Of a stretch of DNA of 64,000 nucleotides, positions 46,515-59,623 are shown one piece after another (the first letter of the stretch is position 1; the number at the start of each line of letters is the position of its first letter). Position numbers and translations under genes: made by a program. A model generated the notes under the pieces. That model searched no databases. It had not been told where the DNA came from and saw only the letters and a program-made list of their open reading frames with translations. Source of the stretch: Haematococcus lacustris (taxonomy: Eukaryota > Chlorophyta > Chlorophyceae > Chlamydomonadales > Haematococcaceae); the NCBI GenBank assembly GCA_030144725.1, contig JASKMD010000021.1, forward strand, positions 3,976,825 through 4,040,824, read 5' to 3'.

Positions 46515-47639
46515 GTGCGCAGCTCAGCTACAACTATCCCACAGATAGCAGAGACGCAGTGCCCTCTGTTCCCGGTCTACTTAATGCGAAGCGGCACTCC
46601 TTAATCGCGAAACGTCGCAACATGTCAGTCCGGCGATGGACGTTTGACAAGGCTGCTGTGAACACAGGGTAGCATAGGCACAACTCCATCTTCGCGGTTG
46701 TGGGTGTAAACGGTTTCCCATGTCCAAGCAGATTCAGTTGCTTAGCGGCTTGCCCTACACCACAGGAGTCATAGATGAGCTGCTGGTTATATGTGGTTAT
46801 GTGACGTAAAACCCCTGAGCAAACCAGTTTCATGTACAGGATTCATTCCTTCACAGGTACGTACCAACTGCCCGCATCTTTGCAATTGCATTACTTACAC
46901 CACCCTATCTTCAGGTCAATTCTGGTGTAAGGCCGGCAGCTCCACGTAGAGATGTCAGGGAAGTAACATTGCCACCAAGAGATTGAAGATAGTTAGTGCG
47001 TACTTGGTCTTGTAAGGGCTATAGTGTGGGTAAGAACTGTGGCATGAGCATGTGCGATCAATGAAAGTTACCCCCTCAAACCGAGCCTTCTCCACCCCCA
47101 TAACGCTGTTGCCTAACCTACAATGAGAGTTAAGAACTCAATAGGGAAGCTCGTGCCAGGATGTCATGCAAAACAAGAGCACAAATGTGACTAATACTAG
47201 ACCAGTGAGCACGCCCTTTTGTGCATGTTGCTTCTATGCCATAGCCACCCATGCCATTGGACCTCCCTATCGAACCTTATGAGCCACATAGAACCTCATG
47301 GTCGCAGCTTAACAGCAGGACAACAAGGTCAGCAAACCGTATAAGCATGCTTGCAACATGGCACATCAACTCAGCAAGCCCCTCAAGGCCCGCACAACGG
47401 TTTTGTGGTGTTCGAAATGCTATATGCAGCTCTTAAGTCATGAGTCCCACATCCTGCGACTATCCTTCAATCTTCAGGGTCAAGATGTCAGTAGCAATGC
47501 GTACTGCAGCCGGGCATCAGGCAGACGGCTATCCTTGCACTCTTGCACGCGTGTGGTAGCACTCACCACCAGTTATCTTGTTTGTTCCAAGCCCCTATGC
47601 CATAAAGAAGGAGTTGTGCCAGCAGGAATGCCATCATGC
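46515..47639. other. Intergenic between large gene and RING-CH array
   Basis: 5' flank of the minus-strand large gene and left flank of the array. Lower GC than the genes. No convincing coding chain; the 99-codon minus frame at 46534-46833 matches nothing known. Confidence 0.5.
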
Positions 47640-47689
47640 CTGCACAAGCCAGTGCGGTGGCCAGGGCCATGGCTGGCAGTGAAGCTGGC
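47640..47689 (+). pseudogene. Remnant of an extra RING-CH unit (exon 3 tail)
   Basis: Matches the last codons of exon 3 (AQASAVARAMAG), then jumps with a deletion of about 460 bp into the unit's intergenic sequence near 47700. It marks the left edge of the array and shows a former copy 0. Confidence 0.7.
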
Positions 47690-48488
47690 ATCATCATTGT
47701 GCTGCTTGTTGCAACCTGCCATGTAAGCTATGATCAGAGCATGTCCCAACAATGCAACACTTCCACAAGCAAGCCTCCGCATGCGGCTGACACTCATTTG
47801 TTAAGCCAGTCACTCAGCTGCCAGGCCGTGTCCAGACACACGCAGCCCTGCCCAGCGGTTGTAAGGGGTCAGGGGTGCTTGTCACATAGCAGGCCCCAGT
47901 GAGGGGTCACAGCAGCCTAGCAAGTCTTGGACTCATCCTGTAGCCTCGCACTCAACAGGCAGCAGTGCACAGCAGCACGAACACCGCGAGGCGCACACAA
48001 CTCATGCATGAACCAAGTGGACTCCCTCCCCCCCAGGCGAGGTTCGCCACAGAGTGCTGCTGCCAGCAAAATGCCACTGCTTAAAACCTCTCCTTATCAC
48101 TGCGACAAGCTCTACGCGAGCCGCAGCTCTTCAACATGCGAGTGCACGCGCCATGTGACCCGTGCAGCACTCGGGCACCTTGACGGGACATGCTGACATG
48201 ACACCCTGACGGTTGCCCGCCTGGTCGCGCTCGAGGCGCTGTGCGACCTGGAAGTGAGGTATGTCACGCTCTCAGCTCTTATCTCTCGCAGCCGAAATGA
48301 ATTTTCGAGCATATACGAGACCCGACACGACCCCCGGACGGGACCCCGCGGCGGTCACACTCACTGATTTGATCCGGACAACTGTTCTACACTGCCCTTT
48401 GCACACAGCCGAGCCTGTATCCGCTCATACCCTCGTTCGACTGCACATCACATCTCACGACCCAAACCGAGCCGGAGCACCTGCATCA

Positions 48489-49469
48489 ATGGCGAACCAG
48501 CGATGCGAGCCCAGCTGCGAGGCCGCCTCCACCAGCGAGCCCGAGTGCTGCTGGATATGCCTGGCGGGCCACAGCGCGGACAGTCCGCTGGTGCAGCGCT
48601 GCAAATGCCCTCGAGCCGTCCATCAGGCCTGCCTCGCACGGTGCGTGCCTCGCCGGGTCACATCGCCGCCCTAGCGAGTGGTGTTGTGCCTTCCTTACAT
48701 CCTTGCACGAGGCGGTGTGGTCGCGCTCTATCGGGGTGCCCAAGGCTGACTGTCGCTGCTGCTACCCGCGCTGCTGCTGGCGGCTGTGCAGGTGGCAGAT
48801 CCAGTCCGTGGGCAGCGCAGAGGAGACACATTGCCGGTTTTGCCATGACACGCTGCCCGACTGGAGCCTGAGCCTGCTCCCAGAGCACACGTGCGCTAAC
48901 GCGCCCACCGCCGTCATGGCCGTGGTGTACAACAGCAGGGTCGTCAAGGTGCCGGTCAAGCGGGTGAGTGGGCGGCAGGCAGCGGGCGACTGAGCACCTG
49001 CTTGCTGCTACTGATGAGGGGGCACGTGGTGTTAGACGCACTGGCAGCGTGGGGCGCTTGGTCAGCCATTGCATGTGTGCGGCCTGAGGGGCAGCCAAGG
49101 CCAGGCTGGGCGAGCCTGATGCGCGCGCTGTAGCCAGTTGGCGGGTGTGTAGCGCAGCTCGTGTACCTGCCCAGCCCCGCACTGCTGACAGGCCTGCCCT
49201 GGGTGCTGTGTGTGGTGCAGGGCCCAGATGGCGAGGCTGAGTTCAAAGCAGCAGTGAAGTGCCTGTTTGGCTTTGCCCATGACATGGAGTTTGACGTCAC
49301 GTTTGAGGTCAAGCTGCCCAGCATCCCGGGCTACAGCCTGCCAGCCACCGGCACCAACAGCAGCCTGATGTTGCATGGCCTCGGCCAGTTTGGTGCGGCC
49401 GCCACCTGTGCACAAGCCAGTGCTGTGGCCCGGGCCATGGCTGGCGGTGAGGCAGGCCTGCCCCAGTAG
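48489..49469 (+). CDS. RING-CH (RINGv)-like protein, array copy 1
   Basis: Probably a ubiquitin E3-type zinc-finger protein; substrate unknown. Exons 48489-48640, 48792-48963 and 49221-49469 join in phase to 190 residues. Candidate zinc ligands fit a C4HC3 RING-CH order: C21 and C24 (CWIC), C38 and C40 (CKC), H45, C48, C65 and C68 (CRFC), followed by TLPDW. The loop between CKC and the His is only four residues, shorter than in MARCH proteins. The C-terminal part (109-190; FKAAVKCLFGFAHDMEFDV, then LHGLGQFGAAATCA) is unlike known domains I can name. No membrane helix, unlike most MARCH E3s. The ATG in ATCAATGGCG is chosen because the Cys motif follows directly; an upstream in-frame ATG exists only in some copies. 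This copy differs from the others at residue 85 (Cys for Arg) and 143 (Ile for Val). Confidence 0.8.
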
Positions 49470-50715
49470 CAGCCCAGCAGCAGGGCCAGGCCCAGGGCTG
49501 GACACGACGTTAGGGCAGCAAGCCAGCAGGCCTTTGTGAACTGCGCATGCCAGCTGTGGCACCTGGCAGCATGCATCAGGCACGGTGGCAGTGCTCGGCG
49601 ACTGTTGCCACTGCATGGATGGCATGGCTTGAACACCCAAACCCTATGACATGCACCTTCATGTCGAGCAGCTTAAGTGTAGGCAGGACTGGCCTATCAG
49701 CCCAGTGGCATGCTGGTCAGGAGGGGTGGATGTCAGGCAGCAGTGTTGGCCAGTGGCTGGGCCCGAACTCAGTGTATCAGGGATGCAGGCCCTTAGGCAG
49801 GAGTGTGTTTGCATGCTGCAGGGTGGGCAGGGCAGGGAGGGCGTCCAGGGGCCACAGAGTGAGAGAGAACAGGGAGGTGGGCAGCATGCATGGCTCGGGC
49901 AATGAGATCAACACTGTGATGTGTGATGCTGCTTGCTGCAACCTGCCATGTAAGCTATGATCAGAGCATGTCCCAACAATGCAACACTTCCACAAGCAAG
50001 CCTCCGCATGCGGCTGACACTCATTTGTTAAGCCAGTCACTCAGCTGCCAGGCCGTGTCCAGACACACGCAGCCCTGCCCAGCGGTTGTAAGAGGTCAGG
50101 GGTGCTTGTCACATAGCAGGCTCCAGTGAGGGGTCACAGCAGCCTAGCAAGTCTTGTACTCATCCTGTAGCCTCGCACGCAACAGGCAGCAGTGCATAGC
50201 AGCACGAACACCGCAAGGCGCACACAACTCATGCATGAACCAAGTGGACTCCCTCACCCCCAGGCGAGGTTCGCCACAGAGTGCTGCTGCCAGCAAAATG
50301 CCACTGCTCATAATCTCTCCTTATCACTGCGACAAGCTTTACGCGAGCCGCAGCTCTTCAACATGCGAGTGCACGCGCCATGTGACCCGTGCAGCACTCG
50401 GGCACCTTGACGGGACATGCTGACATGACACCCTGACGGTTGCCCGCCTGGTCGCGCTCGAGGCGCTGTGCGACCTGGAAGTGAGGTATGTCACGCTCTC
50501 AGCTCTTATCTCTCGCAGCCGAAATGAATTTTCGAGCGAAGACGAGACCCGACACGACCCCCGGACGGGACCCCGCGGCGGTCACACTCACTGATTTGAC
50601 CCGGACAACTGTTCTACACTGCCCTTTGCACACAGCCGAGCCTGTACCCGCTCATACCCTCGTTCGACTGCACATCACATCTCACGACCCAAACCGAGCC
50701 GGAGCACCTGCATCA

Positions 50716-51696
50716 ATGGCGAACCAGCGATGCGAGCCCAGCTGCGAGGCCGCCTCCACCAGCGAGCCCGAGTGCTGCTGGATATGCCTGGCGGGCCACA
50801 GCGCGGACAGTCCGCTGGTGCAGCGCTGCAAATGCCCTCGAGCCGTCCATCAGGCCTGCCTCGCACGGTGCGTGCCTCGCCGGGTCACATCAGCGCCCAA
50901 GCGAGTGGTGTTGTGCCTTCCTTACATCCTTGCACGAGGCGGTGTGGTCGCGCTCTATCGGGGTGCCCAAGGCTGACTGTCGCTGCTGCTACCCGCGCTG
51001 CTGCTGGCGGCTGTGCAGGTGGCAGATCCAGTCCGTGGGCAGCGCAGAGGAGACACATTGCCGGTTTTGCCATGACACGCTGCCCGACTGGAGCCTGAGC
51101 CTGCTCCCAGAGCACACGCGCGCTAACGCGCCCACCGCCGTCATGGCCGTGGTGTACAACAGCAGGGTCGTCAAGGTGCCGGTCAAGCGGGTGAGTGGGC
51201 GGCAGGCAGCGGGCAACTGAGCACCTGCTTGCTGCTACTGATGAGGGGGCACGTGGTGTTAGACGCACTGGCAGCGTGTGGGGCTTGGTCAGCCATTGCA
51301 TGTGTGCGGCCTGAGGGGCAGCCAAGGCCAGGCTGGGCGAGCCTGATGCGCGCGCTGTAGCCAGTTGGCGGGTGTGTAGCGCAGCTCGTGTACCTGCCCA
51401 GCCCCGCACTGCTGACAGGCCTGCCCTGGGTGCTGTGTGTGGTGCAGGGCCCAGATGGCGAGGCTGAGTTCAAAGCAGCAGTGAAGTGCCTGTTTGGCTT
51501 TGCCCATGACATGGAGTTTGACGTCACGTTTGAGGTCAAGCTGCCCAGCGTCCCGGGCTACAGCCTGCCAGCCACCGGCACCAACAGCAGCCTGATGTTG
51601 CATGGCCTCGGCCAGTTTGGTGCGGCCGCCACCTGTGCACAAGCCAGTGCTGTGGCCCGGGCCATGGCTGGCGGTGAGGCAGGCCTGCCCCAGTAG
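50716..51696 (+). CDS. RING-CH-like protein, array copy 2
   Basis: Exons 50716-50867, 51019-51190 and 51448-51696; 190 residues, with the sequence shared by copies 2-6. Noncoding markers in this unit: C in gtatgtCacgc upstream, C in cctgtaCccgc and A in ctcggAgac downstream of the stop. All splice sites are intact. Confidence 0.8.
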
Positions 51697-52942
51697 CAGC
51701 CCAGCAGCAGGGCCAGGCCCAGGGCTGGACACGACGTTAGGGCAGCAAGCCAGCAGGCCTTTGTGAACTGCGCATGCCAGCTGTGGCACCTGGCAGCATG
51801 CATCAGGCACGGTGGCAGTGCTCGGAGACTGTTGTCACTGCATGGATGGCATGGCTTGAACACCCAAACCCTATGACATGCACCTTCATGTCGAGCAGCT
51901 TAAGTGTAGGCAGGACTGGCCTATCAGCCCAGTGGCATGCTGGTCAGGAGGGGTGGATGTCAGGCAGCAGTGTTGGCCAGTGGCTGGGCCCGAACTCAGT
52001 GTATCAGGGATGCAGGCCCTTAGGCAGGAGTGTGTTTGCATGCTGCAGGGTGGGCAGGGCAGGGAGGGCGTCCAGGGGCCACAGAGTGAGAGAGAATAGG
52101 GAGGTGGGCAGCATGCATGGCTCGGGCAATGAGATCAACACTGTGATGTGTGATGCTGCTTGCTGCAACCTGCCATGTAAGCTATGATCAGAGCATGTCC
52201 CAACAATGCAACACTTCCACAAGCAAGCCTCCGCATGCGGCTGACACTCATTTGTTAAGCCAGTCACTCAGCTGCCAGGCCGTGTCCAGACACACGCAGC
52301 CCTGCCCAGCGGTTGTAAGAGGTCAGGGGTGCTTGTCACATAGCAGGCTCCAGTGAGGGGTCACAGCAGCCTAGCAAGTCTTGTACTCATCCTGTAGCCT
52401 CGCACGCAACAGGCAGCAGTGCATAGCAGCACGAACACCGCAAGGCGCACACAACTCATGCATGAACCAAGTGGACTCCCTCACCCCCAGGCGAGATTCG
52501 CCACAGAGTGCTGCTGCCAGCAAAATGCCACTGCTCATAATCTCTCCTTATCACTGCGACAAGCTTTACGCGAGCCGCAGCTCTTCAACATGCGAGTGCA
52601 CGCGCCATGTGACCCGTGCAGCACTCGGGCACCTTGACGGGACATGCTGACATGACACCCTGACGGTTGCCCGCCTGGTCGCGCTCGAGGCGCTGTGCGA
52701 CCTGGAAGTGAGGTATGTCACGCTCTCAGCTCTTATCTCTCGCAGCCGAAATGAATTTTCGAGCGAAGACGAGACCCGACACGACCCCCGGACGGGACCC
52801 CGCGGCGGTCACACTCACTGATTTGACCCGGACAACTGTTCTACACTGCCCTTTGCACACAGCCGAGCCTGTATCCGCTCATACCCTCGTTCGACTGCAC
52901 ATCACATCTCACGACCCAAACCGAGCCGGAGCACCTGCATCA

Positions 52943-53923
52943 ATGGCGAACCAGCGATGCGAGCCCAGCTGCGAGGCCGCCTCCACCAGCGAGCCCGAGT
53001 GCTGCTGGATATGCCTGGCGGGCCACAGCGCGGACAGTCCGCTGGTGCAGCGCTGCAAATGCCCTCGAGCCGTCCATCAGGCCTGCCTCGCACGGTGCGT
53101 GCCTCGCCGGGTCACATCAGCGCCCAAGCGAGTGGTGTTGTGCCTTCCTTACATCCTTGCACGAGGCGGTGTGGTCGCGCTCTATCGGGGTGCCCAAGGC
53201 TGACTGTCGCTGCTGCTACCCGCGCTGCTGCTGGCGGCTGTGCAGGTGGCAGATCCAGTCCGTGGGCAGCGCAGAGGAGACACATTGCCGGTTTTGCCAT
53301 GACACGCTGCCCGACTGGAGCCTGAGCCTGCTCCCAGAGCACACGCGCGCTAACGCGCCCACCGCCGTCATGGCCGTGGTGTACAACAGCAGGGTCGTCA
53401 AGGTGCCGGTCAAGCGGGTGAGTGGGCGGCAGGCAGCGGGCAACTGAGCACCTGCTTGCTGCTACTGATGAGGGGGCACGTGGTGTTAGACGCACTGGCA
53501 GCGTGTGGGGCTTGGTCAGCCATTGCATGTGTGCGGCCTGAGGGGCAGCCAAGGCCAGGCTGGGCGAGCCTGATGCGCGCGCTGTAGCCAGTTGGCGGGT
53601 GTGTAGCGCAGCTCGTGTACCTGCCCAGCCCCGCACTGCTGACAGGCCTGCCCTGGGTGCTGTGTGTGGTGCAGGGCCCAGATGGCGAGGCTGAGTTCAA
53701 AGCAGCAGTGAAGTGCCTGTTTGGCTTTGCCCATGACATGGAGTTTGACGTCACGTTTGAGGTCAAGCTGCCCAGCGTCCCGGGCTACAGCCTGCCAGCC
53801 ACCGGCACCAACAGCAGCCTGATGTTGCATGGCCTCGGCCAGTTTGGTGCGGCCGCCACTTGTGCACAAGCCAGTGCTGTGGCCCGGGCCATGGCTGGCG
53901 GTGAGGCAGGCCTGCCCCAGTAG
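52943..53923 (+). CDS. RING-CH-like protein, array copy 3
   Basis: Exons 52943-53094, 53246-53417 and 53675-53923. Protein identical to copy 2. Markers: T in cctgtaTccgc, silent T in exon 3 (gccactTgtgc), A in ctcggAgac and a private A in gcgagAttcgcc about 450 bases upstream. Confidence 0.8.
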
Positions 53924-55169
53924 CAGCCCAGCAGCAGGGCCAGGCCCAGGGCTGGACACGACGTTAGGGCAGCAAGCCAGCAGGCCTTTGTGAACTGCGC
54001 ATGCCAGCTGTGGCACCTGGCAGCATGCATCAGGCACGGTGGCAGTGCTCGGAGACTGTTGTCACTGCATGGATGGCATGGCTTGAACACCCAAACCCTA
54101 TGACATGCACCTTCATGTCGAGCAGCTTAAGTGTAGGCAGGACTGGCCTATCAGCCCAGTGGCATGCTGGTCAGGAGGGGTGGATGTCAGGCAGCAGTGT
54201 TGGCCAGTGGCTGGGCCCGAACTCAGTGTATCAGGGATGCAGGCCCTTAGGCAGGAGTGTGTTTGCATGCTGCAGGGTGGGCAGGGCAGGGAGGGCGTCC
54301 AGGGGCCACAGAGTGAGAGAGAATAGGGAGGTGGGCAGCATGCATGGCTCGGGCAATGAGATCAACACTGTGATGTGTGATGCTGCTTGCTGCAACCTGC
54401 CATGTAAGCTATGATCAGAGCATGTCCCAACAATGCAACACTTCCACAAGCAAGCCTCCGCATGCGGCTGACACTCATTTGTTAAGCCAGTCACTCAGCT
54501 GCCAGGCCGTGTCCAGACACACGCAGCCCTGCCCAGCGGTTGTAAGAGGTCAGGGGTGCTTGTCACATAGCAGGCTCCAGTGAGGGGTCACAGCAGCCTA
54601 GCAAGTCTTGTACTCATCCTGTAGCCTCGCACGCAACAGGCAGCAGTGCATAGCAGCACGAACACCGCAAGGCGCACACAACTCATGCATGAACCAAGTG
54701 GACTCCCTCACCCCCAGGCGAGGTTCGCCACAGAGTGCTGCTGCCAGCAAAATGCCACTGCTCATAATCTCTCCTTATCACTGCGACAAGCTTTACGCGA
54801 GCCGCAGCTCTTCAACATGCGAGTGCACGCGCCATGTGACCCGTGCAGCACTCGGGCACCTTGACGGGACATGCTGACATGACACCCTGACGGTTGCCCG
54901 CCTGGTCGCGCTCGAGGCGCTGTGCGACCTGGAAGTGAGGTATGTAACGCTCTCAGCTCTTATCTCTCGCAGCCGAAATGAATTTTCGAGCGAAGACGAG
55001 ACCCGACACGACCCCCGGACGGGACCCCGCGGCGGTCACACTCACTGATTTGACCCGGACAACTGTTCTACACTGCCCTTTGCACACAGCCGAGCCTGTA
55101 CCCGCTCATACCCTCGTTCGACTGCACATCACATCTCACGACCCAAACCGAGCCGGAGCACCTGCATCA

Positions 55170-56150
55170 ATGGCGAACCAGCGATGCGAGCCCAGCTGCG
55201 AGGCCGCCTCCACCAGCGAGCCCGAGTGCTGCTGGATATGCCTGGCGGGCCACAGCGCGGACAGTCCGCTGGTGCAGCGCTGCAAATGCCCTCGAGCCGT
55301 CCATCAGGCCTGCCTCGCACGGTGCGTGCCTCGCCGGGTCACATCAGCGCCCAAGCGAGTGGTGTTGTGCCTTCCTTACATCCTTGCACGAGGCGGTGTG
55401 GTCGCGCTCTATCGGGGTGCCCAAGGCTGACTGTCGCTGCTGCTACCCGCGCTGCTGCTGGCGGCTGTGCAGGTGGCAGATCCAGTCCGTGGGCAGCGCA
55501 GAGGAGACACATTGCCGGTTTTGCCATGACACGCTGCCCGACTGGAGCCTGAGCCTGCTCCCAGAGCACACGCGCGCTAACGCGCCCACCGCCGTCATGG
55601 CCGTGGTGTACAACAGCAGGGTCGTCAAGGTGCCGGTCAAGCGGGTGAGTGGGCGGCAGGCAGCGGGCAACTGAGCACCTGCTTGCTGCTACTGATGAGG
55701 GGGCACGTGGTGTTAGACGCACTGGCAGCGTGTGGGGCTTGGTCAGCCATTGCATGTGTGCGGCCTGAGGGGCAGCCAAGGCCAGGCTGGGCGAGCCTGA
55801 TGCGCGCGCTGTAGCCAGTTGGCGGGTGTGTAGCGCAGCTCGTGTACCTGCCCAGCCCCGCACTGCTGACAGGCCTGCCCTGGGTGCTGTGTGTGGTGCA
55901 GGGCCCAGATGGCGAGGCTGAGTTCAAAGCAGCAGTGAAGTGCCTGTTTGGCTTTGCCCATGACATGGAGTTTGACGTCACGTTTGAGGTCAAGCTGCCC
56001 AGCGTCCCGGGCTACAGCCTGCCAGCCACCGGCACCAACAGCAGCCTGATGTTGCATGGCCTCGGCCAGTTTGGTGCGGCCGCCACTTGTGCACAAGCCA
56101 GTGCTGTGGCCCGGGCCATGGCTGGCGGTGAGGCAGGCCTGCCCCAGTAG
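55170..56150 (+). CDS. RING-CH-like protein, array copy 4
   Basis: Exons 55170-55321, 55473-55644 and 55902-56150. Protein identical to copy 2. Markers: A in gtatgtAacgc (shared only with copy 6), C in cctgtaCccgc, T in exon 3 and C in ctcggCgac. The marker A creates a stop just after the upstream ATG, supporting the downstream start. Confidence 0.8.
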
Positions 56151-57396
56151 CAGCCCAGCAGCAGGGCCAGGCCCAGGGCTGGACACGACGTTAGGGCAGC
56201 AAGCCAGCAGGCCTTTGTGAACTGCGCATGCCAGCTGTGGCACCTGGCAGCATGCATCAGGCACGGTGGCAGTGCTCGGCGACTGTTGTCACTGCATGGA
56301 TGGCATGGCTTGAACACCCAAACCCTATGACATGCACCTTCATGTCGAGCAGCTTAAGTGTAGGCAGGACTGGCCTATCAGCCCAGTGGCATGCTGGTCA
56401 GGAGGGGTGGATGTCAGGCAGCAGTGTTGGCCAGTGGCTGGGCCCGAACTCAGTGTATCAGGGATGCAGGCCCTTAGGCAGGAGTGTGTTTGCATGCTGC
56501 AGGGTGGGCAGGGCAGGGAGGGCGTCCAGGGGCCACAGAGTGAGAGAGAATAGGGAGGTGGGCAGCATGCATGGCTCGGGCAATGAGATCAACACTGTGA
56601 TGTGTGATGCTGCTTGCTGCAACCTGCCATGTAAGCTATGATCAGAGCATGTCCCAACAATGCAACACTTCCACAAGCAAGCCTCCGCATGCGGCTGACA
56701 CTCATTTGTTAAGCCAGTCACTCAGCTGCCAGGCCGTGTCCAGACACACGCAGCCCTGCCCAGCGGTTGTAAGAGGTCAGGGGTGCTTGTCACATAGCAG
56801 GCTCCAGTGAGGGGTCACAGCAGCCTAGCAAGTCTTGTACTCATCCTGTAGCCTCGCACGCAACAGGCAGCAGTGCATAGCAGCACGAACACCGCAAGGC
56901 GCACACAACTCATGCATGAACCAAGTGGACTCCCTCACCCCCAGGCGAGGTTCGCCACAGAGTGCTGCTGCCAGCAAAATGCCACTGCTCATAATCTCTC
57001 CTTATCACTGCGACAAGCTTTACGCGAGCCGCAGCTCTTCAACATGCGAGTGCACGCGCCATGTGACCCGTGCAGCACTCGGGCACCTTGACGGGACATG
57101 CTGACATGACACCCTGACGGTTGCCCGCCTGGTCGCGCTCGAGGCGCTGTGCGACCTGGAAGTGAGGTATGTCACGCTCTCAGCTCTTATCTCTCGCAGC
57201 CGAAATGAATTTTCGAGCGAAGACGAGACCCGACACGACCCCCGGACGGGACCCCGCGGCGGTCACACTCACTGATTTGACCCGGACAACTGTTCTACAC
57301 TGCCCTTTGCACACAGCCGAGCCTGTATCCGCTCATACCCTCGTTCGACTGCACATCACATCTCACGACCCAAACCGAGCCGGAGCACCTGCATCA

Positions 57397-58377
57397 ATGG
57401 CGAACCAGCGATGCGAGCCCAGCTGCGAGGCCGCCTCCACCAGCGAGCCCGAGTGCTGCTGGATATGCCTGGCGGGCCACAGCGCGGACAGTCCGCTGGT
57501 GCAGCGCTGCAAATGCCCTCGAGCCGTCCATCAGGCCTGCCTCGCACGGTGCGTGCCTCGCCGGGTCACATCAGCGCCCAAGCGAGTGGTGTTGTGCCTT
57601 CCTTACATCCTTGCACGAGGCGGTGTGGTCGCGCTCTATCGGGGTGCCCAAGGCTGACTGTCGCTGCTGCTACCCGCGCTGCTGCTGGCGGCTGTGCAGG
57701 TGGCAGATCCAGTCCGTGGGCAGCGCAGAGGAGACACATTGCCGGTTTTGCCATGACACGCTGCCCGACTGGAGCCTGAGCCTGCTCCCAGAGCACACGC
57801 GCGCTAACGCGCCCACCGCCGTCATGGCCGTGGTGTACAACAGCAGGGTCGTCAAGGTGCCGGTCAAGCGGGTGAGTGGGCGGCAGGCAGCGGGCAACTG
57901 AGCACCTGCTTGCTGCTACTGATGAGGGGGCACGTGGTGTTAGACGCACTGGCAGCGTGTGGGGCTTGGTCAGCCATTGCATGTGTGCGGCCTGAGGGGC
58001 AGCCAAGGCCAGGCTGGGCGAGCCTGATGCGCGCGCTGTAGCCAGTTGGCGGGTGTGTAGCGCAGCTCGTGTACCTGCCCAGCCCCGCACTGCTGACAGG
58101 CCTGCCCTGGGTGCTGTGTGTGGTGCAGGGCCCAGATGGCGAGGCTGAGTTCAAAGCAGCAGTGAAGTGCCTGTTTGGCTTTGCCCATGACATGGAGTTT
58201 GACGTCACGTTTGAGGTCAAGCTGCCCAGCGTCCCGGGCTACAGCCTGCCAGCCACCGGCACCAACAGCAGCCTGATGTTGCATGGCCTCGGCCAGTTTG
58301 GTGCGGCCGCCACTTGTGCACAAGCCAGTGCTGTGGCCCGGGCCATGGCTGGCGGTGAGGCAGGCCTGCCCCAGTAG
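57397..58377 (+). CDS. RING-CH-like protein, array copy 5
   Basis: Exons 57397-57548, 57700-57871 and 58129-58377. Protein identical to copy 2. Markers: C in gtatgtCacgc, T in cctgtaTccgc, T in exon 3 and C in ctcggCgac. Confidence 0.8.
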
Positions 58378-59623
58378 CAGCCCAGCAGCAGGGCCAGGCC
58401 CAGGGCTGGACACGACGTTAGGGCAGCAAGCCAGCAGGCCTTTGTGAACTGCGCATGCCAGCTGTGGCACCTGGCAGCATGCATCAGGCACGGTGGCAGT
58501 GCTCGGCGACTGTTGTCACTGCATGGATGGCATGGCTTGAACACCCAAACCCTATGACATGCACCTTCATGTCGAGCAGCTTAAGTGTAGGCAGGACTGG
58601 CCTATCAGCCCAGTGGCATGCTGGTCAGGAGGGGTGGATGTCAGGCAGCAGTGTTGGCCAGTGGCTGGGCCCGAACTCAGTGTATCAGGGATGCAGGCCC
58701 TTAGGCAGGAGTGTGTTTGCATGCTGCAGGGTGGGCAGGGCAGGGAGGGCGTCCAGGGGCCACAGAGTGAGAGAGAATAGGGAGGTGGGCAGCATGCATG
58801 GCTCGGGCAATGAGATCAACACTGTGATGTGTGATGCTGCTTGCTGCAACCTGCCATGTAAGCTATGATCAGAGCATGTCCCAACAATGCAACACTTCCA
58901 CAAGCAAGCCTCCGCATGCGGCTGACACTCATTTGTTAAGCCAGTCACTCAGCTGCCAGGCCGTGTCCAGACACACGCAGCCCTGCCCAGCGGTTGTAAG
59001 AGGTCAGGGGTGCTTGTCACATAGCAGGCTCCAGTGAGGGGTCACAGCAGCCTAGCAAGTCTTGTACTCATCCTGTAGCCTCGCACGCAACAGGCAGCAG
59101 TGCATAGCAGCACGAACACCGCAAGGCGCACACAACTCATGCATGAACCAAGTGGACTCCCTCACCCCCAGGCGAGGTTCGCCACAGAGTGCTGCTGCCA
59201 GCAAAATGCCACTGCTCATAATCTCTCCTTATCACTGCGACAAGCTTTACGCGAGCCGCAGCTCTTCAACATGCGAGTGCACGCGCCATGTGACCCGTGC
59301 AGCACTCGGGCACCTTGACGGGACATGCTGACATGACACCCTGACGGTTGCCCGCCTGGTCGCGCTCGAGGCGCTGTGCGACCTGGAAGTGAGGTATGTA
59401 ACGCTCTCAGCTCTTATCTCTCGCAGCCGAAATGAATTTTCGAGCGAAGACGAGACCCGACACGACCCCCGGACGGGACCCCGCGGCGGTCACACTCACT
59501 GATTTGACCCGGACAACTGTTCTACACTGCCCTTTGCACACAGCCGAGCCTGTATCCGCTCATACCCTCGTTCGACTGCACATCACATCTCACGACCCAA
59601 ACCGAGCCGGAGCACCTGCATCA

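Noticed and set aside
48658..49182. Minus-strand frames of 100-190 codons repeated in every array unit
   Set aside because: They are antisense to the exons and introns of the RING-CH gene, with composition typical of shadow frames in GC-rich DNA, and have no family similarity.
49547..49960. Plus-strand 137-codon frame in the array spacer
   Set aside because: Its conservation between units follows from unit identity. No splice link or domain was seen, and it lies in the probable 3' region of the gene.
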